Shown here: positions 17,501-25,864 of the stretch, one piece after another
Position numbering within the stretch: the stretch's first letter is position 1
How the letters are laid out: every line of letters begins with the position of its first letter
DNA from: CAYWLQ01 sp964458775
GTDB taxonomy: Bacteria; Myxococcota_A; Polyangia; JAAYKL01
Reading direction: 5' to 3'
NCBI GenBank assembly: GCA_964458775.1
Contig: CAYWLQ010000006.1
Location: forward strand, 11,297 to 75,296
Length of the DNA: 64,000 nt
Position numbers and translations under genes: made by a program
Notes under the pieces: generated by a model
What the model saw: only the letters and a program-made list of their open reading frames with translations
The model's database searches: none
What the model was told of the DNA's origin: nothing

Positions 17501-17916
17501 AATACAATACGTTTTCCGTCAGAAAGAACAAAGAGATCCTTACCTTGTCCTCTGTCGGTAGGTATAGTGTTCAGCTTCTTGCCGGTAATTCTGTCCCATA
17601 TAACAATTCCGCCTGTGTCATCATAAGAAATAACGCGACGTCCGTCAGGCACAAAAGCGACATCATCAACAACATTCTCACACTGGAATGATCTGAGAAG
17701 ACTGCCGCTAAGCGCATCCCAAAGCTTCATTGTTTTGTCTTCACTACCGGACAGAATATATCGACCGTCGGTAGAGTACGCTAGGTCTCGGACAGTGCGA
17801 AGATGTCCTGCCTGAATAACCATTTCAAGATTGGAGAGATTGTCCCCCAATGCCGTGCGACATATTGTTGCAAGTAATACAAAGGGAAATACTAATGTTG
17901 TTATTAAAATTCTCAT
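14554..17916 (-). CDS. Secreted WD40-repeat protein with C-terminal caspase-like (C14) domain
   Basis: A 1120-residue protein with a signal peptide (residues 1-24). It is followed by many WD40 repeats to about residue 690 (for example SGSEDKTMKLWDALSG and ATGGDDGTVRIWNIDNGQS), forming one or two propellers, and then a linker of beta-sandwich type. The C14 caspase/metacaspase fold starts near residue 837. The catalytic His is in LFVAGHG (His921) and the Cys in LLDTCHSGE (Cys973). Residues DKNKDKSISTEE near 1072 form a canonical EF-hand calcium loop (D, N, D, S, E at 1, 3, 5, 7, 12). The domain normally cleaves after basic residues; a role in regulated proteolysis is likely, but the substrate is unknown. 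An exported rather than cytosolic caspase is unusual and argues against a simple cell-suicide role. Confidence 0.9.
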   Translation of the reverse strand: MRILITTLVFPFVLLATICRTALGDNLSNLEMVIQAGHLRTVRDLAYSTDGRYILSGSEDKTMKLWDALSGSLLRSFQCENVVDDVAFVPDGRRVISYDDTGGIVIWDRITGKKLNTIPTDRGQGKDLFVLSDGKRIVFGHGEDTVEIWDIDTPRRLKRFTNRCNINYSWMSLSVVADEKRMLTTCRDGTVKLWDMDTGSIYWSSRINKEELGGNASATIDMKYVLAGRSGGYPGYPPKKELMVFDLESGKLKISYDLKALIHNIVPLPDNRRAMIMLGPPLDGEVVLFDFLKGSTLRTYKNKCDTSSFAGDLMGATSDMRQFVVPDETANLRTWDIETGQTVHKLGGKGGGRISKIAAPNNQWLVSAASWDSNTYVWNVLTGSLLHTLKGSDRQWSTDVLFSPDGRHIVTQGFTNEYKGRNDFRVWNSKSGDLVKEIPIRKSENLISFLKDGYLLTGQDEILNIREIPSWKLIRSIPFKNGISSSRIVVSSDLSRFVSIGYNSTKIWDFQTGRFIRELKRHAVAAFFLDNNHLLTAHSSCYKRYPTDTCGIFELWDIDSGEALKTFIDFDNYKESKNVFTAAFSADGKTAASGTLTGDLDIWNTETGERLHHYIAHSGPINNICFLPSGRHVATGGDDGTVRIWNIDNGQSITMVAWDNEWIAYTPDGYFDASRKGGNLIAGVDGVQSYRVDQLAFRFNRPDILLERASVNNQELITHYKNLYQKRLKKFGLSEEDLKFAFNKAPDAKITNLKQEGNGADIKIEIKDSFSELVRYNVFVNDVPIFGVDGKPVSGTNATILESVELSSGRNKIEVSALNKLGIESLRDHRIVEHSNKFLGDLYFLGFGVSKHADSNLNLKYASKDALDLESVFKKAASGFKKVYTRVFSDEAVTVNAFKDAKNFLSAAGVHDTVVLFVAGHGIYDMKANPDYYFLTHNADLNRLEETAARFELIEDLLQNIKPRNKLFLLDTCHSGELDPGEELANSTLADKLRLVGRGIRKKHLGENNRTNIETALFDHDRYIYNDLFRRSGAIVLSSSRGAELSYESDEIQNGMFTSEVIRALSSSLADKNKDKSISTEELRDYVIREVAEKTNGLQNPTVDRDNLENAFVLPIVTKK

Positions 17917-18035
17917 TTCTTTTCCTTGATACCCAAAGCAATCTCAAGTCTAGCATTGTCCGGATTTGGGGGCAATAAGAGCAAAAGGACGGGGAAAGAA
18001 CAAGTATGGACTATCTATTATTTGAGTTCGGCTTT

Positions 18036-19079
18036 TTAGGCGCACCTTCTGAGAATAGATTTAATTATTAATATTGCATCTTGTGGAGGTTTCATAGACA
18101 GTGCTTTGAGTGCTAAAGCTGCCGCTTGTCGACCTCGTCCCTCTGCAACAGCTTTTTCGGCAGCCTCCAAGTTGTTTTTCCAAGAGTGATTACCAAAGAT
18201 GTCATCTTCTAGGTGAGTTGTATATGTTGAGGTTCGAACAACAGATTTACGACGTGAATTTTTGAGTTGGTTATATGCATTGCTTACAGCTTCGAAGGCC
18301 GTTAGTGCATCGGTTCTTTCGGTTTCTGAAACATAAACAAAACGATCAGGGTGAAGGTTAAAAGACTGCTTTCTAAAAGCTCGATCTATCTCTTTCTCAG
18401 AAGTATCAGGCAATACTCCAAGCAGCTCAAAAGCAGAAGCACCGGTTTTCAATTTTTTTAGAATCATAGAGGCCGCAGAAACGCGCGGCAAGTCTCCGGG
18501 TGACCAATCAGGAAAAACCCCCATTAGATTTAAAGCAACAAGCCATGCTCCGGCATATCTAGGAGCAAGCCCTCTTTTCCAAATTGCCATAACAACCGGC
18601 GTCGGACGGGCAAGCCCCTCCACAAAACGCTTTTCTTCTTCACTTAATGAAAATTTAAGAATACGGTTAATACCATTAAGATCAGCCTTAAGAGTATTCA
18701 TCGGAATGCGTTCAGACAAAACACGCGGTTCAAACAAATCAGTTCTTCTTATAACTCCCCTTAGAATAACTCCGTCAGTATTTATTGAAAATCCCGAATG
18801 AAGGCCGACAGTTTTTTCCTCAAATATTATCTTTGGGCGTACAGCAGAAAATAAACACTTGGATAATGATTCTTCTGTCAACAAAAAACCGGGTGCTGTG
18901 TATTGAGGTGAGGTTTCGGTTATTTTTCCGTCAAACAACTTAACCAAATGAATACGTTCTTGATCTTCAATTTTCAACAATCCGCTCTGACGCAGTTTTC
19001 CGGCGGTTGTTAGAGTTGTACCTAGGCGAATTAGTCCGGAAACAGGATCTCTTCGTTCTGTTGAATCGGCAATTCTCAT
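18036..19079 (-). CDS. J-domain protein with N-terminal DUF4388/PATAN-like region
   Basis: About 347 residues. The N-terminal third (GKLRQSGLLKIEDQERIHLV, then LFDGKI) resembles DUF4388/PATAN-type domains of myxobacterial regulators. A J-domain lies around 210-280 with ASAFELLGVLPDTSEKEIDR and the HPD tripeptide in NLHPDRF, the motif that stimulates DnaK ATP hydrolysis. A short helical tail has TPR-like features (AEAKAVAEGRGRQAA-like). ATG 19079 is preferred over TTG 19088; no good ribosome site is seen. It is divergent from rpoH, placing a DnaK-recruiting factor beside the heat-shock sigma factor. Confidence 0.75.
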   Translation of the reverse strand: MRIADSTERRDPVSGLIRLGTTLTTAGKLRQSGLLKIEDQERIHLVKLFDGKITETSPQYTAPGFLLTEESLSKCLFSAVRPKIIFEEKTVGLHSGFSINTDGVILRGVIRRTDLFEPRVLSERIPMNTLKADLNGINRILKFSLSEEEKRFVEGLARPTPVVMAIWKRGLAPRYAGAWLVALNLMGVFPDWSPGDLPRVSAASMILKKLKTGASAFELLGVLPDTSEKEIDRAFRKQSFNLHPDRFVYVSETERTDALTAFEAVSNAYNQLKNSRRKSVVRTSTYTTHLEDDIFGNHSWKNNLEAAEKAVAEGRGRQAAALALKALSMKPPQDAILIIKSILRRCA

Positions 19080-19189
19080 AGTACGCAATTATCGTCTGCA
19101 AAATAACTTATGGCAATTTTTCAACCGAAGATTTCAACCGGAGATAAATTAAACAAAAGAAGTTAACCTTTTTCTTTTTTTTACTCTTG

Positions 19190-19205
19190 ACCGAGCTTGT
19201 TCGGT
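19190..19205. promoter_or_regulatory. Inverted repeat upstream of rpoH
   Basis: ACCGA-GCTTGT-TCGGT forms a 5-bp inverted repeat 31 nt before the rpoH start, in the divergent region shared with the J-domain gene. It could be an operator or a leader hairpin affecting rpoH translation. It is too short to decide. Confidence 0.3.
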
Positions 19206-19236
19206 GATTACCTTGACCCACGAAAGGAGGCGGATT

Positions 19237-20079
19237 ATGGCTGCTACCTATAGTATGATCAAATATGACGAACTAGACCGGTACATATCCGAGATAAACC
19301 GCTATCCCCTGCTTTCCCAAGAAGAAGAAACAAGGTTGGCTGTTCGCTGGCGGGATTTTAGGGATGTGGAGGCGGCTCATAAACTGGTTACTTCCAACTT
19401 AAGATTTGTTGTAAAAATTGCTAATGAGTATAAAGGCTACGGCGTGCGGATGCTTGATCTAATTCAAGAAGGAAGCGTAGGTCTTATGCATGCCGTTAAA
19501 CGTTTCGATCCTGACAAAGGATATAGATTGTTATCGTACGCAGTGTATTGGATTCGTTCTTCCATTCACAGCTTTTTAATAAAGACAGTAAAAATGGTTA
19601 AAATGGGAACATCCCGCGCCCACAGAAAGCTTTTTTTTAAATTACGATCAGTGAAAAGCCGCCTGCTGTCTTCGGGAATTGCTAATGAAGATAACATTAT
19701 TGATGCAGTCGCAGAAGAAATTGGAGTAGATAGATCAGATGTAGAAGAGATGGATTTACATTTAAGCGGAAAAGATGCGTCCTTGGACGCTCCCGTTTCT
19801 ACCGGTGCTTCTATGGTGGAGGTAATAGAATCGCAAGCTCATTCAGTTGAAGAAAAACTGGAAGAAATCGAAGAAGCTGCAGAAAGAGCTGCGCGTTTTG
19901 AAACCGCCATGGATGCTCTTAGTGAGAGAGAGCGAAAGGTTATTGAGCTTAGATATCTCGTAGAACACCCTTTACAACTGAATGAGATAGGATCCTCTTT
20001 GGGAATAACCAAACAGCGGGTAAATCAAATAGAAAAACGAGCTGTAGAAAAACTGAAAAACCTACTGATAGCAGCATGA
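19237..20079 (+). CDS. rpoH: RNA polymerase sigma-32 factor (heat shock)
   Basis: A 280-residue sigma-70-family protein. Region 2 includes RFVVKIANEYKGYGVRMLDL and QEGSVGLMHAVKRFDPDKGY, followed by YAVYWIRSSIHSFLIK (promoter melting and -10 recognition). The RpoH box is present as RKLFFKLR, which distinguishes RpoH from other group 3 sigmas. Region 4 ends with SSLGITKQRVNQIEKRAVEK, the helix-turn-helix for the -35 element. ATG 19237 is preceded by AAAGGAGG; an earlier in-frame start at 19204 lacks one. Length is typical. Regulation through DnaK/DnaJ is known for the family, and chaperone-type genes flank it here. Confidence 0.93.
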   Translation: MAATYSMIKYDELDRYISEINRYPLLSQEEETRLAVRWRDFRDVEAAHKLVTSNLRFVVKIANEYKGYGVRMLDLIQEGSVGLMHAVKRFDPDKGYRLLSYAVYWIRSSIHSFLIKTVKMVKMGTSRAHRKLFFKLRSVKSRLLSSGIANEDNIIDAVAEEIGVDRSDVEEMDLHLSGKDASLDAPVSTGASMVEVIESQAHSVEEKLEEIEEAAERAARFETAMDALSERERKVIELRYLVEHPLQLNEIGSSLGITKQRVNQIEKRAVEKLKNLLIAA

Positions 20080-20215
20080 CTGAACAATAATGTTAGATAC
20101 GTTTATAGTATAATCCGGCAATTATCTGTTAATAGTGTAGATTATAACCATTTTAAAAACATCTGACTAAACAAGTTGCTTCTCATATCCCATAACTAAT
20201 GATACGGAACCCGCT

Positions 20216-21109
20216 GTGAAGAATACTTTTTATAGCGGGAATTTCTTTGGGCCTTTTTTGCTGATTTTGGCCATGTTTATGTTTGCGGCAATGGGTATTT
20301 TTGTTAAATCAGCGGGAAAACATGTGCCGTTTGTAGAAATAGTTATGTTCAGATGCCTTGCTTCGGCAGCAGCAGTTTGGTTACTTGCAAAGAGAGAAAA
20401 AATCTCGGTTAGGGGAACTCGTCGTGACCTTCTCTTCTTGCGAGCATTATTCGGTACCATCGGTCTGTTTATGTATTTCTATGCTATGACTAAGATTCCG
20501 ATAGGAGATACAATTCTTCTAAATCAAACAGCCCCTGTCTTTATTCTTCCTTTGGCAGTTCTGTTTCTAAAAGAAAAAGTTACAAAAGTGCATGTTTTTT
20601 TAGTAGCAGTTGTTCTTCTGGGAGTGGTTTTGGTGATAAAACCTACAGGTAACGTAGTAAATGCTCCGGCTTTAATTGCATTGGGCTCAGCAGTATTTAC
20701 CGCTTTTGCGTATATACTTATTAGAAGGCTCACTTCTATCGAGCATCCTCTTACTATCGTTTTTTGGTTTAACGCTATTGGGTTTTTAGTTTCTCTTCCC
20801 ATTACTATACCTGTATTCATTCTACCCGGTTTAGGTGATGCGCTGGATTTGGCAGTAATGGCACTGCTGGCAACTTTTGGGCAAATACTTATGACCTTTG
20901 CATATCGATACTCTGAAGCGGGACGACTGTCAGCGTTGGGCAGTTTCGGAGCAGTATTCGGAGCTTTTTTTGACTATGCGGTTACCGGTCATTTGCCGGA
21001 TATCTGGTCTGCGTTGGGAAGTATAACAATCATTGTTTCTTGTTTTTTGTTGCAACTCAACGGTCTAGGTCAAAGAAATCTAATAAAAGATCGATTTACA
21101 CTTTCTTGA
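20216..21109 (+). CDS. EamA/DMT-family transporter
   Basis: A 297-residue inner-membrane protein with about ten hydrophobic segments in two EamA halves (GPFLLILAMFMFAAMGIFVK, then ALIALGSAVFTAFAYILIR). Features shared with the family include FGTIGLFMYFYAMTKIPIGD in the first half and TFGQILMTFAYRYSEAGRLS in the second. Substrates of this family range from amino acids to nucleotide sugars and cannot be predicted here. The start is GTG 20216, with GGAAC about 8 nt upstream. No partner genes are adjacent. Confidence 0.85.
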   Translation: MKNTFYSGNFFGPFLLILAMFMFAAMGIFVKSAGKHVPFVEIVMFRCLASAAAVWLLAKREKISVRGTRRDLLFLRALFGTIGLFMYFYAMTKIPIGDTILLNQTAPVFILPLAVLFLKEKVTKVHVFLVAVVLLGVVLVIKPTGNVVNAPALIALGSAVFTAFAYILIRRLTSIEHPLTIVFWFNAIGFLVSLPITIPVFILPGLGDALDLAVMALLATFGQILMTFAYRYSEAGRLSALGSFGAVFGAFFDYAVTGHLPDIWSALGSITIIVSCFLLQLNGLGQRNLIKDRFTLS

Positions 21110-21151
21110 CAGATCCAATTTTGAGGTCATGTTTTAGTCAAATAAACAAAA

Positions 21152-21171
21152 ACCTCTTATCAATATGAGGT
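21152..21171. other. Hairpin upstream of the DUF2934 gene
   Basis: ACCTCTTA and TATGAGGT can pair around the tetraloop TCAA (one T-T mismatch) 26 nt before the start of the downstream gene. It could terminate the EamA transcript weakly or influence the small gene's mRNA. It has no T-run, so it is not scored as a terminator. Confidence 0.3.
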
Positions 21172-21197
21172 CTATAAAGGAAAAAGGAGAATTTTTT

Positions 21198-21407
21198 ATG
21201 GTCACAAAAACAAAAGTAACAAAGGCTGCAACTCCTAAAGCTGAATCTACAACAAAATCAAGTAGTGTTGCCGCCAAACCGTCAAAGAAAAAAACTTCGG
21301 CTGCTCTTAGTCACGAAGAGATTGCTCGCCAAGCCTATATGTTATGGGTAGAGCGCGGAGGGAGTGAGATAGACAATTGGTTGGAAGCAGAACGAAACCT
21401 CAGATAA
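21198..21407 (+). CDS. DUF2934-domain small protein
   Basis: A 69-residue protein: a Lys/Ala/Ser/Thr-rich basic arm (about residues 1-36) followed by the DUF2934 signature LSHEEIARQAYMLWVERGGS and NWLEAER. The basic arm resembles histone-like tails and may bind nucleic acid, but the domain's function is unknown. The start at ATG 21198 follows AAAGGAGA, rather than the in-frame upstream ATG at 21165. It is monocistronic. Confidence 0.8.
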   Translation: MVTKTKVTKAATPKAESTTKSSSVAAKPSKKKTSAALSHEEIARQAYMLWVERGGSEIDNWLEAERNLR

Positions 21408-21815
21408 TTTCTCATATTTCATTTAGCACAATGCATGTGCATGTAATAACTCCACTATAAAAAATACTCACAATCGGCATTGGGTAACTTCTCAACACTA
21501 CAGGTGAAATTAAGAAAATTTAGCGGCCGGGGTTTTATTCTTGTGATAGGAAGGAACGCTAAACAGAGCATTGAAAAGTAACATCGGTGTGTAAATATTT
21601 TTGCACATGCGTAGTATTTTCGCCGCCTGTTGATGAGTTTTTTTTATAATTTCTATTTTTATTCAAAGTATTACCGGATAGAGTCCTATACAGTTTTCGG
21701 GGTCTTACCTCCTAAACTATTTAAGATCGATACAACGGCATAAATATTGCTAATTGTCGCGTCGAAATTGGATTTATTACTGAAACACGAAATAAAATAT
21801 GCAGGAGAACAATGG
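21408..21815. other. Gene-free intergenic region with a small palindrome
   Basis: No coding region of quality is seen in this 408-base stretch. ATGCA-TG-TGCAT at 21431-21442 is an inverted repeat that could bind a dimeric regulator. An AT-rich stretch with long T-runs around 21630-21660 could hold a promoter for the downstream carboxylase gene, but no clear -35/-10 pair stands out. Confidence 0.4.
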
Positions 21816-23360
21816 ATGTTTGATGTACCTTCAGATGAATTGAGAAAAAAACGAATTAGTATAGGGCCGCCTCCAAACGTTTCGGATGATAAGCCTATTG
21901 TTAGCGATGTAGTCGAAAACATGTCTCTAGCGCGTAAACGGTTGCACCTGTTGTTTGATGAAGGAACTTTTGAAGAAATCGGAGCTATGGTTGTAAATCG
22001 TTCTACAGATTTTGGATTAGATAAGAAACAAATCCCGGGGGACGGCGTAATAACAGGTAACGGTGAAGTTAACGGTCGAGTGGTTTTTGCTTATTCTCAG
22101 GATCGAAACGTTATGGGCGGCTCTCTTGGAGAAGCTCACGCAAAGAAAATTTGTAGAGTTCAAGATCTGGCAATGCAAGCCAAAGTGCCGCTGGTGGGAA
22201 TCAATGATTCCGGAGGAGCACGTATACAAGAAGGCATAGATTCATTGGGAGGATATGGAGAAATCTTTAGACGCAATGTTCGTGCTTCAGGAATGTGTCC
22301 CCAAATATCAATGATTCTAGGCCCATGTGCAGGCGGAGCGGTTTATTCTCCTGCACTTACCGATTTTATTGTTATGGTAAGAAAACAAAGCTACATGTTT
22401 CTTACCGGTCCCAAAGTTGTAAAAACAGTAACTTTTGAAGACGTTGATGCTGAAACCCTAGGCGGCGCTGATGTTCATAGTCGAACAACAGGCATTTCAC
22501 ATTTAACTTACAAAGATGAATTAGAGGCTTTAAACGGAGTAAGAGAACTATTGGGATATCTTCCTTCAAGCTATATGGAGAAGCCTCCTTACATAACTCC
22601 CATCGATCCGATTGAGCGTGATGCAAGCGAATTGGATACTGCGGTGCCGGAATCCTCCAGACAAGTATACAATGTGAAAAAGATCATACAGTCAGTTTTT
22701 GATAATGATTCATTTTTTGAAATTCAAAAAAACTGGGCACAGAATATGGTGGTGGGATTTGCTCGTCTAGGAGGCTATTCTGTAGGAGTCATTGCTAATC
22801 AACCTTCCATGATGGGGGGAGTATTGGACTCCAATGCTTCGAGAAAAGGTGCAAGATTCATCAGAACCTGTAATGCTTTTAATATCCCTCTTATTTCTCT
22901 TGTGGATGTTCCCGGTTTCTTGCCCGGTACAGGACAGGAATACAACGGTATCATCGCTCATGGCGCAAAGCTTATGTATGCGTACTGCGAAGCCAGAGTG
23001 CCGAAATTGGCAGTAATTTTGAGAAAAGCCTACGGCGGAGCTTATATAGTAATGTGTTCAAAGCATGTCGGCGGAGATGTAAATTTGGCCTGGCCGACTG
23101 CTGAAGTTGCTGTGATGGGAGCTCATGGAGCAGTTGAAGTTTTATTTCGTAAGGAAATTACCAAAGAAGAAGATAAAGATAAGAAGGTTGAGGAGTATGA
23201 AAGCAAATTTCTCAATCCAAGCCGAGCGGCGGAGAGAGGCTACGTTGATGCTGTGATTCAACCAAGCGAAACACGCATAAAACTATATCGATTCCTGCGA
23301 TCACATCTCGCCAAATCAGAAGAGCGAATATCAAAACACAACGGAAATATTCCAACCTAG
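21816..23360 (+). CDS. pccB: Acyl-CoA carboxylase carboxyltransferase (propionyl-CoA carboxylase beta type)
   Basis: A 514-residue biotin-dependent carboxyltransferase that moves CO2 from carboxybiotin to an acyl-CoA, typically propionyl-CoA. The crotonase-fold halves show VGINDSGGARIQEGIDSLGG and MILGPCAGGAVYSPA (N-terminal oxyanion hole), then LVDVPGFLPGTGQEYNGI and RKAYGGAYIVMCSKHVGG (C-terminal oxyanion hole). Length matches the family. ATG 21816 is chosen because AGGAG lies 8 nt upstream and the usual N-terminus begins here; a frame extension with TTG at 21747 is unlikely. The alpha (biotin carboxylase) subunit and biotin carrier are not in the window, so acetyl-CoA or methylmalonyl-CoA decarboxylase roles remain possible. 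Confidence 0.9.
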   Translation: MFDVPSDELRKKRISIGPPPNVSDDKPIVSDVVENMSLARKRLHLLFDEGTFEEIGAMVVNRSTDFGLDKKQIPGDGVITGNGEVNGRVVFAYSQDRNVMGGSLGEAHAKKICRVQDLAMQAKVPLVGINDSGGARIQEGIDSLGGYGEIFRRNVRASGMCPQISMILGPCAGGAVYSPALTDFIVMVRKQSYMFLTGPKVVKTVTFEDVDAETLGGADVHSRTTGISHLTYKDELEALNGVRELLGYLPSSYMEKPPYITPIDPIERDASELDTAVPESSRQVYNVKKIIQSVFDNDSFFEIQKNWAQNMVVGFARLGGYSVGVIANQPSMMGGVLDSNASRKGARFIRTCNAFNIPLISLVDVPGFLPGTGQEYNGIIAHGAKLMYAYCEARVPKLAVILRKAYGGAYIVMCSKHVGGDVNLAWPTAEVAVMGAHGAVEVLFRKEITKEEDKDKKVEEYESKFLNPSRAAERGYVDAVIQPSETRIKLYRFLRSHLAKSEERISKHNGNIPT

Positions 23361-23377
23361 ACCTCTCCTTCTTTCTA

Positions 23378-23992
23378 CTATTCGATAATTCCGTCTTGAA
23401 TTAGTTGATTTAAAACTCTGCACGTATCAAATCGAGAAAGAGAAGAAACATCTATTATATCTTCAAATGAAAGCACTCCGTCAATATTGGATACAATAAA
23501 GCCGGCAACAGGATCTAGGTTACGCCAAATGATTTCTTCTTCTGTAATAAGTCGTTTGGGAATTCTGTTTAAGGATCCTATTTTTGACTCATACATTTGC
23601 ATCAATGTTTGACGGCATTTAAGTCGGGTTAATGATGCGTCTGTATCTCCTTGTTCAATTTTGAGAATCATTTCTGCAATTTCCAATGTACCGGTAAGAT
23701 CGCTCATTTCACTTCGTTCTTTCATTGCCTTACGAAGCTCATTTAAAGAGGAATTGTTATTCACATTTGTATAGCTTTCTTCTGCGTTTGTATAGGCGGC
23801 AGACAACTTCTCAATATTACTATCTACTGTTTGCGTTAAATTGTGATTAAAATCTATAGCCGCTTCTTCCAATGTTACAATCAAAGATTCGTCATTATTG
23901 TCGGACAGTTTCCATAAAGTTTCTGTATTGCCGATAAGTCCGGCTTTATGTAGATTTTTTATCCATCGCGTTGTTTTTTTGTCGTTTGTCAT
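23378..23992 (-). CDS. Unknown protein in the DnaK operon with a PATAN-like C-terminus
   Basis: A 204-residue soluble protein with no signal peptide. Residues about 35-135 are helical and Asn/Glu-rich; the C-terminal 50 residues (VSNIDGVLSFEDIIDVSSLS, then FDTCRVLNQLIQDGII) match the small winged-helix or PATAN-like tail seen at the end of many myxobacterial regulatory proteins. It is the third gene after the J-TPR and DnaK genes (26-nt gap to dnaK), so it may be a client, regulator or nucleotide-exchange-like partner. No GrpE features are visible. Function unknown. Confidence 0.65.
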   Translation of the reverse strand: MTNDKKTTRWIKNLHKAGLIGNTETLWKLSDNNDESLIVTLEEAAIDFNHNLTQTVDSNIEKLSAAYTNAEESYTNVNNNSSLNELRKAMKERSEMSDLTGTLEIAEMILKIEQGDTDASLTRLKCRQTLMQMYESKIGSLNRIPKRLITEEEIIWRNLDPVAGFIVSNIDGVLSFEDIIDVSSLSRFDTCRVLNQLIQDGIIE

Positions 23993-24018
23993 TGCTGACT
24001 TATTTTATTGCTCAAATC

Positions 24019-25842
24019 TTATTTTCTGGCCAATACACCCTTAAACATTTTTAATGTACGATTGAGAGTCTCAACTTCAGCATTGAGTTCATCAATATTC
24101 TTTCCGGCAATAGCAACCCTTGCACGATCAATTATCTTCTGAGCTTTTTCCAGTGCTTCTTTTCCAAATTCAGAACCCATTACCATTGCCTCTACATCTC
24201 CAAACATTCGCTCCAAATCTCTAATGATTCGCTCAGCTTCCTGTCTAACTCGTTCAAATTCTTCTGAAGCTTGTTTTTCTACCAGAAAATCACGACTTTC
24301 TTCGGCCATACGGAAAATTTCATCATCGGTTAAACCTGAGGATGCAGTTACGGTAATAGATTGTTCCAAGTTAGTATCTAAATCTTTGGCTGAAACGCTT
24401 ACTATACCGTCAGCGTTAATATCGAAGGTAACTTCAATTTCAACTTGCCCTTTTGGTGCTTTTCTCAGACCTGACATAATAAACTCACCCAGCAGCTCGT
24501 TCTCTCCTGCTTTGCGACTTTCACCTTGCAGTACAAGAATCTTCACAGCAGTCTGATCATCCCTTACAGTTGTAAAGACCTTGGAGCGAGAGGTGGGCAC
24601 GCTAGAGTTTTGAGGAATAACTTCTTCTACTAGTCCGCCGACAATCATAATTCCCAAAGTATGAGGCGTAACGTCAAGCAAGAGCATTTCACTAGTCTCA
24701 TCCAGAAGAGCGGAAACCTGAATGGCTGCACCTAAAGCAACTACTTCATCAGGATGAACTCCCTTACAAGGTTCTTTTCCAAAAAAATTGGCTACTGCTT
24801 TTTGAACGGCAACCATACGAGTCATTCCGCCTACAAGTATTACTTCTTCTATCTCTTCTTTTTTAATACCTGCTTCTTTTATAGTGATTTCACAAATATC
24901 AATAGTTCGCTGAATCAAGTCAGAGCAAAGCTCATCAAGAGTTTCTCTTCTTAGAGTACGTTGCAAATGAAGTGCTTCTTCCTGACCGGACGAGATAATA
25001 AAAGGAAGATTAATTTCAGCAACTAGTTGGCTCGACAGCTCCATTTTTGCTTTTTCTGCTGCATCTTTTAATCTTTGAAGCGCCATTCTATCTTGTTTGA
25101 GGTTTATTCCATGTTCATCTAAGAAACCCTGAATGAGCCAATTTGATATACGTGCATCAAAATCTTCTCCTCCCAAGAATGTGTCTCCGGCAGTAGATAT
25201 AACCTTGAAAACTTCGTTAGAACCTATTTCCAAAATAGAAATATCAAAAGTTCCTCCCCCCAAATCATATACCGCCGCCGTTCGGTTTATGTTCTTGCCG
25301 AAACCGTATGAAAGAGCGGCAGCAGTAGGTTCATTAATCATACGAATAACTTCAAGTCCTGCAATTGCTCCTGCATCTTTGGTCGCTTGACGTTGATTGT
25401 CATTAAAATAAGCCGGCACTGTGATTACAGCTTGCTCGACAGGTTCACCCAGATAGTCTTCTGCGATGAGTTTCATCTCTTGAAGAATCATTGCTGATAT
25501 TTCCGGCAAGGAGTATAGGCGTTCTTTTAACTGAATACGAACATCATCGTGCGGTCCTTCAACAATATTATAAGGAACGGATTCAAGCGCAGCATTTACC
25601 GGAGGAGAATTCCACTTTCTTCCAATCAGTCGTTTGGCAGCAAATACAGTGTTTTCTGCATTGGTAATTGCTTGACGTTTTGCAATATACCCTACCAACC
25701 GTTTGCCGGTTTCTGTTACAGCAACCATTGAAGGCGTGGTTTTATATCCGCCTCTATTGGGAATAACAGTTGGCGTATCTCCTTCCATTACAGCAACGCA
25801 CGAATTTGTTGTTCCAAGATCTATTCCGACAGTTCTTGTCAT
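24019..25842 (-). CDS. dnaK: DnaK-family Hsp70 chaperone (tail-truncated paralogue)
   Basis: A 607-residue Hsp70. The ATPase domain has VGIDLGTTNSCVAVMEG (phosphate 1), VITVPAYFNDNQRQATKDAG, NEPTAAALSYG and VYDLGGGTFDISILEIG (phosphate 2); the substrate-binding domain has DVTPHTLGI and typical beta-sandwich repeats. It ends at TLKMFKGVLARK, lacking the acidic disordered tail and terminal motif of housekeeping DnaK. It also lies downstream of a J-domain TPR protein rather than with grpE or dnaJ, suggesting a dedicated paralogue. It is the middle gene of a three-gene minus-strand operon with gaps of 22 and 26 nt. Its clients are unknown. Confidence 0.9.
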   Translation of the reverse strand: MTRTVGIDLGTTNSCVAVMEGDTPTVIPNRGGYKTTPSMVAVTETGKRLVGYIAKRQAITNAENTVFAAKRLIGRKWNSPPVNAALESVPYNIVEGPHDDVRIQLKERLYSLPEISAMILQEMKLIAEDYLGEPVEQAVITVPAYFNDNQRQATKDAGAIAGLEVIRMINEPTAAALSYGFGKNINRTAAVYDLGGGTFDISILEIGSNEVFKVISTAGDTFLGGEDFDARISNWLIQGFLDEHGINLKQDRMALQRLKDAAEKAKMELSSQLVAEINLPFIISSGQEEALHLQRTLRRETLDELCSDLIQRTIDICEITIKEAGIKKEEIEEVILVGGMTRMVAVQKAVANFFGKEPCKGVHPDEVVALGAAIQVSALLDETSEMLLLDVTPHTLGIMIVGGLVEEVIPQNSSVPTSRSKVFTTVRDDQTAVKILVLQGESRKAGENELLGEFIMSGLRKAPKGQVEIEVTFDINADGIVSVSAKDLDTNLEQSITVTASSGLTDDEIFRMAEESRDFLVEKQASEEFERVRQEAERIIRDLERMFGDVEAMVMGSEFGKEALEKAQKIIDRARVAIAGKNIDELNAEVETLNRTLKMFKGVLARK

Positions 25843-25864
25843 TTATGAAACTCCTCCCCGCTAT

